Source: Patulibacter minatonensis DSM 18081
GTDB lineage: Bacteria; Actinomycetota; Thermoleophilia; Solirubrobacterales; Solirubrobacteraceae
Reading direction: 5' to 3'
Length of the DNA: 64,000 bases
Assembly (NCBI RefSeq): GCF_000519325.1
Contig: NZ_KI912613.1
Span: forward strand, 4,410,469-4,474,468
Shown here: positions 37,869 through 47,600 of the stretch, piece by piece
Layout: the number at the start of each line of letters is the position of its first letter
Numbering within the stretch: the first letter of the stretch is position 1
Notes under the pieces: model-generated
Databases searched by the model: none
The model's input: only the letters and a program-made list of their open reading frames with translations
What the model was told of the DNA's origin: nothing
Translations under genes and position numbers: made by a program

Positions 37869-39062
37869 TCAGCGGGCGGCGAGGCCCGCCGCGATCCGGG
37901 CGACGCCGTCGTCGATCTGCTCGTCGGTGATCGTCAGCGGCGGCAGCAGGCGCAGGGCGCTCGGCGTCGGGCCGTTGACCCAGACGTCGTGGTCGGTCAC
38001 CAGGCGGAGCGCGAGCTCCCCCGCGCTGCCGTGGCGGGCGACGGCCTCGGGCGTCAGCTCCGCGGCGAGCATCAGGCCGCTGCCCCGGACGTGCTGGACG
38101 TCGGGATGCGCCTCGAGGCCGGAGCGGAAGCGGTCGCCGGCCTCGACGACGCGGGCGAGGAAGCGGTCGTCCTCGATCACGTCGAAGACGGCCAGCGCCG
38201 CGGCGCACGAGAGCGGGTTGCCGGCGAACGTCGAGCCGTGGTCCCCGGGCTGGAGGACGTCGTAGAGGTGCGGGGCGGTCACCAGCGCGCCGATCGGCAG
38301 GCCGTTGGCGAGCGCCTTGGCGACCGTGATCGCGTCGGGCACCACGCCGGAGGCCTCGTAGCTCCACATGGTGCCCGTCCGGCCCATCCCGGACTGGACC
38401 TCGTCGACGATCAGGAGCGCGCCGTGGGCGTCGCACGCCTCGCGCGCCGCACGGAGCACGTCGTGGTCGATCGGCAGCACGCCGCTCTCGCCCTGGATCG
38501 TCTCGAGCAGGACCGCGGCGGTCCCGTCGCCGACGGCGTCCTGCACCGCCTCGACGGTCGGCGGCACGGCGCGGAAGCCGGCGACGAGCGGCGCGAACGG
38601 CTCCTGCTTGGCCTCCTGCGGCGTGGCGGACAACGCGCCGTAGGTGCGGCCGTGGAAGCCCTTGAAGAGCGACACGATCTCGCCGCCGCGCTTGTTCCGG
38701 CGCGCGAGCTTGATCGCGGCCTCGTTGGCCTCGGCGCCGGAGTTCTGGAAGAGGACGCCACCCCCGAGCGAGCTCGTCGAGAGCCGCTCGGAGAGCCGCG
38801 TCGGGCCCTGGAGGTGGACGAGGTTGCTCGTGTGCAGGAGCTTCCCGGCCTGCTCCTGGATCGCCATCGTGACCGCGGGGTGCGCGTGCCCGAGGGACGT
38901 CACGCCCAGGCCGCACAGGAGGTCGAGGATGCGCCGGCCGTCGACGGTGTGCAGCCAGACGTCGGCCCCGGACTCGACCGCCACGGGCAGGCGGGCGTAG
39001 TTGCGCAGGACGTGGCGGGACTCGAGGTCCTCGAGCTGGGCGAGGGTCAGCGGGGCGCTCAT
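37869..39062 (-). CDS. argD: Acetylornithine aminotransferase
   Basis: 397 residues. PLP-dependent class III aminotransferase converting N-acetylglutamate semialdehyde to acetylornithine. The PLP Lys is in AITVAKALANGLPIGA. Also visible are VLFQNSGAEANEAAIKLAR, FHGRTYGALSATP and LLIVDEVQSGMGRTG. ATG 39062 is preceded by a GGAGG ribosome site and follows the argB stop by 28 nt, so it is expressed from the argJ/argB promoters. The longer frame upstream runs into argB and is rejected. Confidence 0.96.
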   Translation of the reverse strand: MSAPLTLAQLEDLESRHVLRNYARLPVAVESGADVWLHTVDGRRILDLLCGLGVTSLGHAHPAVTMAIQEQAGKLLHTSNLVHLQGPTRLSERLSTSSLGGGVLFQNSGAEANEAAIKLARRNKRGGEIVSLFKGFHGRTYGALSATPQEAKQEPFAPLVAGFRAVPPTVEAVQDAVGDGTAAVLLETIQGESGVLPIDHDVLRAAREACDAHGALLIVDEVQSGMGRTGTMWSYEASGVVPDAITVAKALANGLPIGALVTAPHLYDVLQPGDHGSTFAGNPLSCAAALAVFDVIEDDRFLARVVEAGDRFRSGLEAHPDVQHVRGSGLMLAAELTPEAVARHGSAGELALRLVTDHDVWVNGPTPSALRLLPPLTITDEQIDDGVARIAAGLAAR

Positions 39063-39090
39063 GCGTGGGGTCCTCCGTCGGGGACGCGGG

Positions 39091-39987
39091 TCACCGCGCG
39101 GGCCGGATCTGGGTGCCGCAGCCCTCGTCGGTGAAGAGCTCCAGCAGCACCGAGTGCGGCTTGCGGCCGTCGACGATCGACGCGGCGCCGACGCCGGAGT
39201 GGACCGCGTCGACACAGGCCTGGAGCTTCGGGCGCATGCCCCCGGCGATCCGGGGCAGGGCCTCCTCGACCTCGTCGGTGCTCGCCTGGACGACGAGCGA
39301 GTCGGGGTCGTCGACGTCGCCCAGCCAGCCGGCGATGTCCGTCAGGAAGATCAGGCGCGTGGCCCCGAGCGCCCGCGCGACGGCGGCGGCGGCCTCGTCG
39401 GCGTTGACGTTGTGGGCCTGGCCCGACTCGTCCGAGCCGACCGACGCGATGACGGGGACGAAGTCCTCCGCGACGTGGTCGATGACGCCGGTGTCGACGC
39501 GGGTGACGCGGCCGACGAAGCCGACGTCCTCGCCGCTCGGGCCAGTCGTGGTCTCGACCTTGAAGAGGTTGCCGTCGTCGCCGGAGAGCCCGACCGCGGG
39601 CTGGCCGTGGCGGTTGATGCGGACGACGATGTCCTTGTTGACCTTGCCGACGAGGACCATCTTCGCGACCTCGACGGTCGCCTCGTCGGAGACCCGCAGG
39701 CCGCCGCGGAACTCGACCGGCAGGCCGAGCCGGCCCATGAACTCGGTGATCGCGGGACCGCCGCCGTGGACGACGACGACGTTGACGCCGACGTACTTCA
39801 GGAGCGCGATGTCGCGGGCGAAGTCCTCGCGCAGCTCCGGGTCCGTCATCGCGGCGCCGCCGTACTTGATGACGACGGTGCGCTCGCGGAACTGCCGGAT
39901 GTAGGGCAGGGCCTCGAGCAGGGTGCCGACGTCGCGGACGCCGAGCCCCGTGGAGGCGTCGGGCGTCGGGGCGTCGGGGTCGTTCAC
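39091..39987 (-). CDS. argB: Acetylglutamate kinase
   Basis: 298 residues. Phosphorylates N-acetylglutamate, the usual feedback point of arginine synthesis. Family motifs: VVIKYGGAAMTD, VVVVHGGGPAITEFMGRLGL, NVNADEAAAAVARALGA, GGMRPKLQACVDAV and HSVLLELFTDEGCGTQI. The N-terminal ~20 residues form the helix found in arginine-sensitive enzymes only in part, so feedback sensitivity is uncertain. GTG 39987 has TAGGGT at 40000-39995, 7 nt upstream, giving it its own leaderless promoter inside the arg operon. Confidence 0.97.
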   Translation of the reverse strand: MNDPDAPTPDASTGLGVRDVGTLLEALPYIRQFRERTVVIKYGGAAMTDPELREDFARDIALLKYVGVNVVVVHGGGPAITEFMGRLGLPVEFRGGLRVSDEATVEVAKMVLVGKVNKDIVVRINRHGQPAVGLSGDDGNLFKVETTTGPSGEDVGFVGRVTRVDTGVIDHVAEDFVPVIASVGSDESGQAHNVNADEAAAAVARALGATRLIFLTDIAGWLGDVDDPDSLVVQASTDEVEEALPRIAGGMRPKLQACVDAVHSGVGAASIVDGRKPHSVLLELFTDEGCGTQIRPAR

Positions 39988-40056
39988 GTGGGCAACCCTA
40001 ATGGCCGGGCCGGTTCCGGGGGCGTGTGACGGTCGTCCGGTGCGGGTTCGAACCGG

Positions 40057-41352
40057 TCAGGTCGTGTACTCGGCGTTCAGCGTCACGTACTCGTGGCCGA
40101 GATCGCTGAAGTAGACCTCGGTCTCGTTCGCGAAGTCCTGGCCGGCCGACGCCGCCCCGAGCGTGATGTCGTACTCGACCTCGACGCCCCGGACGAGCGC
40201 CTCGAGCGCCGGGCGGTCGAAGACGACCTCCTGGCCGTCGCGGCAGACCTCGATCCCGGCGATCCGGACCCCGACGGGGTTCAGCGCCGGACCGGGCAGC
40301 ACGGCGCCGACGGCCTGGACGATGCGGCCCCAGTTCGGGTCGCCGCCGTAGAGCGCGGTCTTCACCAGCGGGCTGTTGGCGACCTGGCGGGCGACGCGCT
40401 CGCACGCCGGGCCGTCGGCACCGCGGACCGTCACGCGGCCGACGCGCCGGGCGCCCTCGCCGTCGGCGGTGATGAACAGGGCGAGCTGCCGCAGGAGCGC
40501 GTCGAGCGCGAGGCCGAAGCGCTGCTCGTCCGGCGTCCCGGGCTCGACGGCGACGCCGCTGGCGCCCGAGGCGATGAGGACCGCGGTGTCGGACGTCGAG
40601 AGCTGCCCGTCGACCGAGATCCGGTCGAACGAGCGCTTGACGCAGACGCCGAGGAGCAGGTCGGCGGTCTCCGCGGAGAGCTTCGCGTCCGTCGTGACGA
40701 AGCAGAGCATCGTCGCGAAGCTCGGCTGGATCATCCCCGCGCCCTTGCAGACGGCGTGGAGCGTGACCTCGCCGCCCTCCAGGGCGACGGTCAGGGTCGC
40801 CGTCTTCGGGAAGAGGTCGGTGGTCTCGATGCCGCGGCGGAAGTCGGCGTCGCCGTCCTCCGCCAGGGCCTCGCCCGCCGCCGCGACGCCCTGGGGCACG
40901 ACGTCCATCGGCAGCGGCACCCCGATCACGCCGGTGGCGCAGACGGCGACCCGGTCCTCGGCGACCCCGGAGGCCGCGGCGGCGGCCGCGCGCACCTGGC
41001 GGGCGGTCGTGAACCCGTCGCGGCCGGTCCCGGCGTTCGCGTTGCCGCTCGTGATCACGACGGCGCGCAGGGCGTCCAGGCGCGACTCGTCCTTCGTCAC
41101 GAGCACGGGCGGCGCCGCGGTCCCCGACCGGGTGAACCGCGCGGCCGACACGGCGTCGGGCGCGTCGCAGACCAGCAGCGCCACGTCGGTCCCGCCGGAC
41201 GGCTTGATCCCCGCGGCCACCCCCGCGGCGCGGAACCCCTTCGGCAGCCCGCGGTCGGCGACGCCGACGACCGAGTCCGGCACCTCGACCCATCGGGAGC
41301 GGAAGAACGGGGCGTCGGCGGGCGGGTTGGAGGAGGTCGCGGGCACGGACAT
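40057..41352 (-). CDS. argJ: Bifunctional glutamate N-acetyltransferase / ornithine acetyltransferase
   Basis: 431 residues. Transfers the acetyl group from acetylornithine to glutamate, giving the recycling arginine pathway. The autoproteolysis site is in KGAGMIQPSFATMLCFV, where the Thr becomes the new N-terminal nucleophile; alpha and beta chains follow. Other family motifs are FTRSGTAAPPVLVTKDE and ALYGGDPNWGRIVQAVG. ATG 41352 has TAGACT at 41367-41362, 9 nt upstream, so it has its own promoter after separation from argC by 13 kb. Confidence 0.97.
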   Translation of the reverse strand: MSVPATSSNPPADAPFFRSRWVEVPDSVVGVADRGLPKGFRAAGVAAGIKPSGGTDVALLVCDAPDAVSAARFTRSGTAAPPVLVTKDESRLDALRAVVITSGNANAGTGRDGFTTARQVRAAAAAASGVAEDRVAVCATGVIGVPLPMDVVPQGVAAAGEALAEDGDADFRRGIETTDLFPKTATLTVALEGGEVTLHAVCKGAGMIQPSFATMLCFVTTDAKLSAETADLLLGVCVKRSFDRISVDGQLSTSDTAVLIASGASGVAVEPGTPDEQRFGLALDALLRQLALFITADGEGARRVGRVTVRGADGPACERVARQVANSPLVKTALYGGDPNWGRIVQAVGAVLPGPALNPVGVRIAGIEVCRDGQEVVFDRPALEALVRGVEVEYDITLGAASAGQDFANETEVYFSDLGHEYVTLNAEYTT

Positions 41353-41419
41353 CGGGGGGCGAGTCTAGGCGGGCGGCCGCCGCGCGGCGGCCGGGTCCGA
41401 CGAACGGATCGCCCCGAAG

Positions 41420-41446
41420 CTCAAGGTTCGAGCCCGACCTGCCGAT
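41420..41446 (+). promoter_or_regulatory. Sigma-28-like promoter P1 of giant surface protein 1
   Basis: CTCAAG at 41420-41425, 15-nt spacer, GCCGAT at 41441-41446. Identical in both boxes and spacing to the elements at 41593 and 22561. It would give a leader of about 215 nt that includes the GAAA-loop hairpin at 41620-41633. Confidence 0.6.
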
Positions 41447-41592
41447 CGATGAGCACCCGTGCGCCCGTGCGCGCGACCGTCCCCCGGAGCAGCCGCGTCC
41501 CGCCGTCGCGTCTCGCCGTGGCGGTCCGCGGTCCGGGATCCGGCGCGACGGTCGGGATCCGACCGCTCGGTGCACGACGTCGCCACGAAGGG

Positions 41593-41619
41593 CTCAAGGT
41601 CCGGGCCGTCCGTGCCGAT
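41593..41619 (+). promoter_or_regulatory. Sigma-28-like promoter P2 of giant surface protein 1
   Basis: CTCAAG at 41593-41598, 15-nt spacer, GCCGAT at 41614-41619, 51 nt before the GTG start. P1 and P2 also share nearby sequence (AAG-GCTCAAGGT-CG-GCC), so they look like a local duplication. The expected start point lies in the GGGACGAAAGTCCC dyad. Confidence 0.65.
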
Positions 41620-41669
41620 GGGACGAAAGTCCCCTCGGGCGCGCGTGCGCCCGGACCCAGGAGCCCGCC

Positions 41670-44600
41670 GTGCCGTCCCGTCCCGCCCGTCGCCCAGCCG
41701 CCGTCGCGCTCGCCGCGGGCCTCGCCGCCGCCGGGGCGTTCGCGCCGTCCGCGCACGCCGGGGTCGTCGGTCCGGACGTCGTCCCCACCGTCGAGGGCCG
41801 GGGCACCGCCACGGGCGGCGGAGCGGCGCAGTTCGTCGTCCGGACCCGGAACGTCGGGACCGCCGCCACCTCCGGTCCCGTGGTGCTCGCGCTGTCCGGC
41901 CGTGCCGTCGCGTCGGCGGAGACCCCGGGGTGGACCTGCTCGGCGGACGACGCGTCGTCGGACTCCCGGACGTGCACGCTCGGCCGGGCGCTCGGTGCGG
42001 GCGAGTCCGCGCCGGACCTGACCGTACGGACGACGGCGGACGGCGACACGTCCTCGCGGGCCGAGCTGTCCGCCCGGGTGACCGCCGGGGGCGGCACCTC
42101 CTACCGCCCGAGCCTCGCGACGGTGCCGGTGCTCCCGGCCTCGCCCGTCGACGTCGGCCTGACCGCGACCGCGGCGCCGGCCCACCGCACCGGGGAGCGA
42201 CGTTACGCGCTCGTGGTGCAGAACGGTCCGGACGCCGCCACCTCGGCCCCGCTGGTCGTCACTGTCCCGCACAGAACGGGCGACCTGCCGCTCACGGCGC
42301 TGTCGGGCACGGGCTGGACCTGCGACCGGGCCGCGGCGCGATGCACGTACGCCGCGACGCTCGCCGCCGGTGCCGCCGCGCCGCCGATCGAAGCCCGGAC
42401 CACGCGCGCCAAGGTGCCCGAGGCCTGGGAGGAGCCCGCCGACGACGGGATCGCCGCGGTGCTCTCCGGCGGCGGGGACCCGGCGACGGACCGGGCCGAC
42501 GTCACCACCGCGACCGGGCCGTCGTCGTACGTCGACCTGACGCCCGTCGTCGACGATGCGGGCGCCGCCACGGGCGGCGCTCGACGCTTCTCGGTCCGCG
42601 TCCACGGGATCGGCCCGGCCGACAGCACCGGCGTGATCCGCGTCGCGTTCACGCGCGGGCCCACGGACGCGCTCGACACCGGCCTGCGCGCGAGCGGCGC
42701 CGGCTGGATCTGCGACCAGGGCACCTCGTCGTGCACCTACGCCGGGGTCGTGCCGTCCGACGGCGACTCCCCGCCCATCGAGGTGGTGACGCCGGCCGGT
42801 GGCGGAACGGCAGGGCCGAGCCTCATCGCCCGGGTCACGGGCGGGGGCGACGCCGGGAACGAGGGCGTCGGCCCGACGGGCAACAACAGCGGCACGGCCT
42901 CCGTGCCCCCGGTCGTCGGCGGTCTGGAGCTGCAGATGCGGGACCGGACGCCCGCGCTCCGCCCGCGCACCACCAGCGCGACCCTGCTGGCCCGCAACGT
43001 CGGGGCGGACGACACCACGCCGGTCGAGCTGCGGCTCTTCCTCGGCGACGCGCGCGGGGACGGCTGGACGTGCACGGGATACCGGCTCTGCCGGCACGCG
43101 CCGCTGCGGGCCGGTGAGTCCGCCGCACCCCTGCGGCTCACCGACGAGGTCCCCCTCGCCTCGCACACGTTTCCGTACGACGCCGGCTCGTTCGGCGCCT
43201 CGCTCTACGCGACGGCGCAGTCCCACGGGGACGTCGGGGTCGGGACCAGCACCGGGGTCGGTTCGACCGCCGCCGACCTGGCCGTCGAGGTCGCACCCGG
43301 CGCCGCGCCGACCGCCGGGGGCCCCGGCCGGTTCACCGTCGTCGCCCGCAACCGCTCCCCGAAGCCGCTCACGGAGCCCGTCACGGTCGCGATCGACCAC
43401 CGCGACGCCCCCGCCGCACGGATCACCGGCGACGCCTGGGTCTGCACCGAGCGCGACGAGTCCCGCACGAACTGCACGCACGCCGCACCGCTCGCCGCCG
43501 GATCGGCGCTGCCCGCCCTCGCGGTGGACTACGTCGCGCCGACGGCGGGCCGCGACGACCGCGTCGCCGTGACCGCGCACGCCTACGCGAAGGACGGCGC
43601 GCTGCAGGACCTCGACGCCGCGACGCGCGGAGCGACGGCGTCCGTGCCCGTCGTCGGGACGCCCGTGGACGCCGTCGTCACCGTGGAGGACCCGCGCCCG
43701 CAGGTCGGCCCCGCCCCCGGGACCGCGTCGCTCGTCGTGCGGAACGCCGGATCCCGCGCGGCGACCGGCCCGGTCCGACTGGAGCTCTCCGGCGGGCGCG
43801 GCGTCAGCGGCGACGGGTGGTCGTGCACGCGTCGCTGCGTGCACCCCGGCCCGTTGCCCGCGGGCGGCGCGCTGCCGCCGGTCGGCGTCCGCGTGACGCC
43901 GGACACCGACGACCCGACGACCACGAAGCTGTTCGCGCAGGTGGTCGCGCCGGGCGAGTCCCGCACCGGCAACGACGAGTCGATCCTCGCCATGCCGGCC
44001 GCGACCGACGCCCGCGGCCGCCGACTGGCCGTGTCCCTGCCGGCGGGCCCGATCGAGTCCGAGCGCGGCGACGCGATCACCGTCTCCGCCCGGGTCTCCG
44101 CGTCGGCGCCCGCCACCGAGCCCCTGTCGCTGGGCGCGACCGCCACGCCGGGACTCGTCGTCGAGGGCCTCGCCGCCCCCGGTCTCGTCTGCACCGACCC
44201 CACGACCTGCCGGTGGGAGAGCGGCCCCGCGGCGGGCGAGACCCGCGAGGTCGTGGTCCGCGCGCGGATCGCCGACGACGCGACGGGACCGCTCGCCCTC
44301 GGTCTGCGGGCGACGTCCGACGCGCCCGACGTCTCCCCCGGCACCGCGTCGCTGCGGGTGCTGCCGCGCGGGGCGGGCGCCGACCTCGCCGTCACGGCCG
44401 GGGACGCGCCGCCGGTCGCCCTCGGCGGGCGCTACGCGATGCCGCTCGTCGTCCGCAACGGCGGCACCGCCGACAGCCCCGGGCCGATCACGGTCTCCTA
44501 CGGCGCACCCGCCACCCCCGGCGCGGCGTTCCAGGCGTCCGGTCCCGGCTGGGACTGCGCCGAGCTGCGGCAGTGCGTCTGGGCCGGCGGCCTCGCGGCG

Positions 44601-47600
44601 GGCGGGACGCTCCCCGAGATCGTCGTCCGCAGGCGCCCGTTCGCGACGACGGTCAACGGCGGCGTCGAGCAGATCACCGCCACCGTGTCGGACGACGCCG
44701 ACACCGTCACGACCAACGACGCGGCCGAGGGCGCGGCCCGCGGGACCGGCGCCTCGGCGGCGGACCTCGCGATCAGCGCCACGCCTGCCGCCCCGTCCGT
44801 CAGCGACGCGCGCGGCACCTTCGACGTCCGGGTCCGCAACGTCGGCGGCCGGCCCACGACCGACCAGGTCGAGGTCGACGTCGACACCGGGACCCTCTAC
44901 GGCTCCCTCGACGAGCTGTCCGGGTCGATCGTGGCCGCGACCGGTGACGACTGGCGCTGCTCCGGACGCAGCGCGCGCTGCGTCCTGCTCCGGCCGCTGG
45001 CGGCCGGCGAGGAGGCACCGCCGCTGCGCACGTCGGTCCTCGCCCCCGGCTTCCCCGACGCGTCGCAGGCCACGGGCCGCGACCGCCTGACCTCGATCCG
45101 TGCGCAGGTCGCGGGCGGCGACCCCGACGGCTCGCGTTCCGACGACCGCGCCGTCGCCGGCAGCGGCGTGCGACTCGCCCCCGGACCCGATCTGGTCCCC
45201 TCGGTGGGCGCCGCCGACGTCGCGGACGCGAGCGGCACCGCGACGTTCGAGGTCCGCATCACGAACGCCGGCACGGCACCGACCACGAACGGCGTCCAGG
45301 TCGACTACGGCGACAACGGCCTGGGCGCGCGGCCGCACGACGCCGCCGGTGACGGCTGGTACTGCCCGGGCGTCCTCGGCGGCCGCGGCAACGAGGGGCA
45401 CTGCACCCTCGACCACGAGCTCGCGCCCGGCGAGACCGCGCCGGTCCTCCACGTCTCGTCCGACCACGACGCCCGCGACGACGCCGACCGGATCCGGCAG
45501 GACGTCCGGGTCACCGGCGACGACGGCGGCTGGACGGCCAACGACGCGGTGACGGCCTACGCCCCGGTCCGTCCCACCGGCGCCGGCCCGCAGCTCGTCG
45601 CGAGCGTCGACCAACTGGCGCCCGGCCGGGTCGGGACGCCTGTCGCCGGTCGCGTGCGCGTCCGCAACGTCGGTGACCTGCCGGCGGTGGCCGCGGTCCG
45701 CGTCGACGTCGAGACCGGTACGGGCGGCGACGTCACCGGGCCGGGATGGACCTGCACGGCGCTCCAGGCCGGGGTCTCCCGCTGCGCCCGGCCCGGCCCG
45801 CTGCTCCCGGGTGCCGAGGCTCCCGCCCTCCGGGCCACGGCGGCGACGCCCCCGAAGGGCCGCACGACCGACGTCGCCCTCCGCGCCGGGGTCGTCGCGC
45901 CGATCGGCGACGTCGGTGCGTTCTCCGGCGGCTTCGTCGCTGCGTCGGCCACGAAGCCCGGCGGGGTCCCCGCCGCGCTCGGCGTGCTGCTGACCGGAGG
46001 ACACCCGCTGCGTCCGGGCGGCTCGACCACCGCCACCGCCGTCGTCCACAACACCGGGGGTGCCGCGTTCCCCGGCGACGTCACCGTGACGCTCGGCGCC
46101 ACGCACGGCACCGTCGACGCCTCCGACCCCGGAGACGGCTGGACGTGCGGGACCGACCGTCGCTGCGTGCACGGCGGACCCGTCGCGCCGGGGGCGGACC
46201 TGCCACCGATCGGCCTGACGGTCACCGCGCCCCGCGGGCCCGCGTCGGCCGGGACGACCGAGGTCACCGCATCGCTGCCGCCCGCGGGCTCTCCGGCCGC
46301 CGCGGACGACTGGTCGACCCACGACGACGAGGCCGTGGTCCAGGTGGGCGTCGGCGACGGTCCGACGGACCTCGTCGCCCGGATCGTCCCGGAGGCCCCG
46401 CCGGTCCGCGGGGCGACCGCCTCGGTCCTCGTGCACGTCCAGAACACCGGACCGGTCCCGGCGGCCGCGGACACCGTCCTGACGCTGACCTCGTCGGTGC
46501 CGGGCGCACGTGCCGAGGGCGACGGCTGGTCCTGCGACGGGCTGCGCTGCACGCATCCCGGCCCCGTCGCCGGCGGCGCGTTCCTGAAGACCGTCCGCCT
46601 GACCGCCCCGGTCCCGGGCGACGCACCCCGTGACGCGATGTCCGTCACCGCGTCGGTCGTGAACGCGGACGACGACGCGACCGGCAACGACGCGTCCCGC
46701 TGGAGCACCGGCATCACCGGCGCCCCGTCCGACGGCGGCGTCGCGGCGTCGCCCTACTACGCCGTCGCGTCGGCACGTGCACGGGTGCTCGCCGGCGAGA
46801 CCGGGCCGTTCCAGCTCGCCCTGAGCGGCATCGCCCCGATCGCCGGCGAGGAGGGGACCGTCGTCGCGATCCTGCCCGAGGGCCTGACCTACGCGGGCGG
46901 CCCGAGCGGCGCCCCGGCCCCCCAGGTCGACGGCCGGCGGCTCACCTGGCGGGTCCGGTTCCCGGACGAGGGGGCCGACGCGGTGGTCCCGTTCGACGTC
47001 GCGATCGACCGGACGGTGCGACCCGGGTCCCTGCCGATCGAGACCACGATGACGTCCGACGCGCTCGCGTCGCGCCAGCGCCGCACGGGCGCGGTGGAGG
47101 TCACGGACGCGCCGGCCCAGGTGACCGGGGTCGCCCCGAGAGCGTTCGACGACGCCGCGCCCACGACGGTCGCGTTCTCGGGCGACCTGCTCCGCGACCG
47201 CGACGTCTTCGAGCTCGTCTCCGGGAGCACCGTGCTCCGGGCCTCCGCCCAGACGGGCGACGACCACGTGGTCACGGGGACCGTCGACCCGCGTGGTGTC
47301 GCCCCGGGTGTCTACGACGTCGTGGTCCGCCGCGCGGTCGGCGGCACCCTCACGCTGCCCGGCGCGGTCACGATCAGCGCGGCGCCGAAGCAGCCGGACC
47401 CGCCCGCCGACCCGGGCAGCGGCGGGGGCGGCACGCCCGCTCCGGGCGGCGGGACGACGGGGCCCGACACCGGAGGCGGTTCGACGACGACCCCGACGAC
47501 CGACCCGGCGGCGGCCCTGGCAGCGCTGCTCGCCGGCCTGGGCGCGCAGACCCCGAAGCCGGCGCCCGCGCCCGCCGCACCGGGCGCCGCCCCCGTCGCC

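Larger units (their letters stand above)
41353..41669 (+). promoter_or_regulatory. Upstream region of giant surface protein 1
   Basis: A 317-nt gap without a supported gene. It holds the argJ -10 (41367-41362, minus), two sigma-28-like promoters (41420-41446 and 41593-41619), and a GGGAC-GAAA-GTCCC hairpin at 41620-41633. A GGGCGC hairpin and an AGGAG ribosome site before GTG 41670 complete it. Confidence 0.6.

Noticed and set aside
40048-40058. GGTTCGAACC sequences here and near 59172 that look like tRNA T-loops
   Set aside because: Flanking bases cannot form a T stem, and no acceptor, D or anticodon arm can be drawn on either strand.
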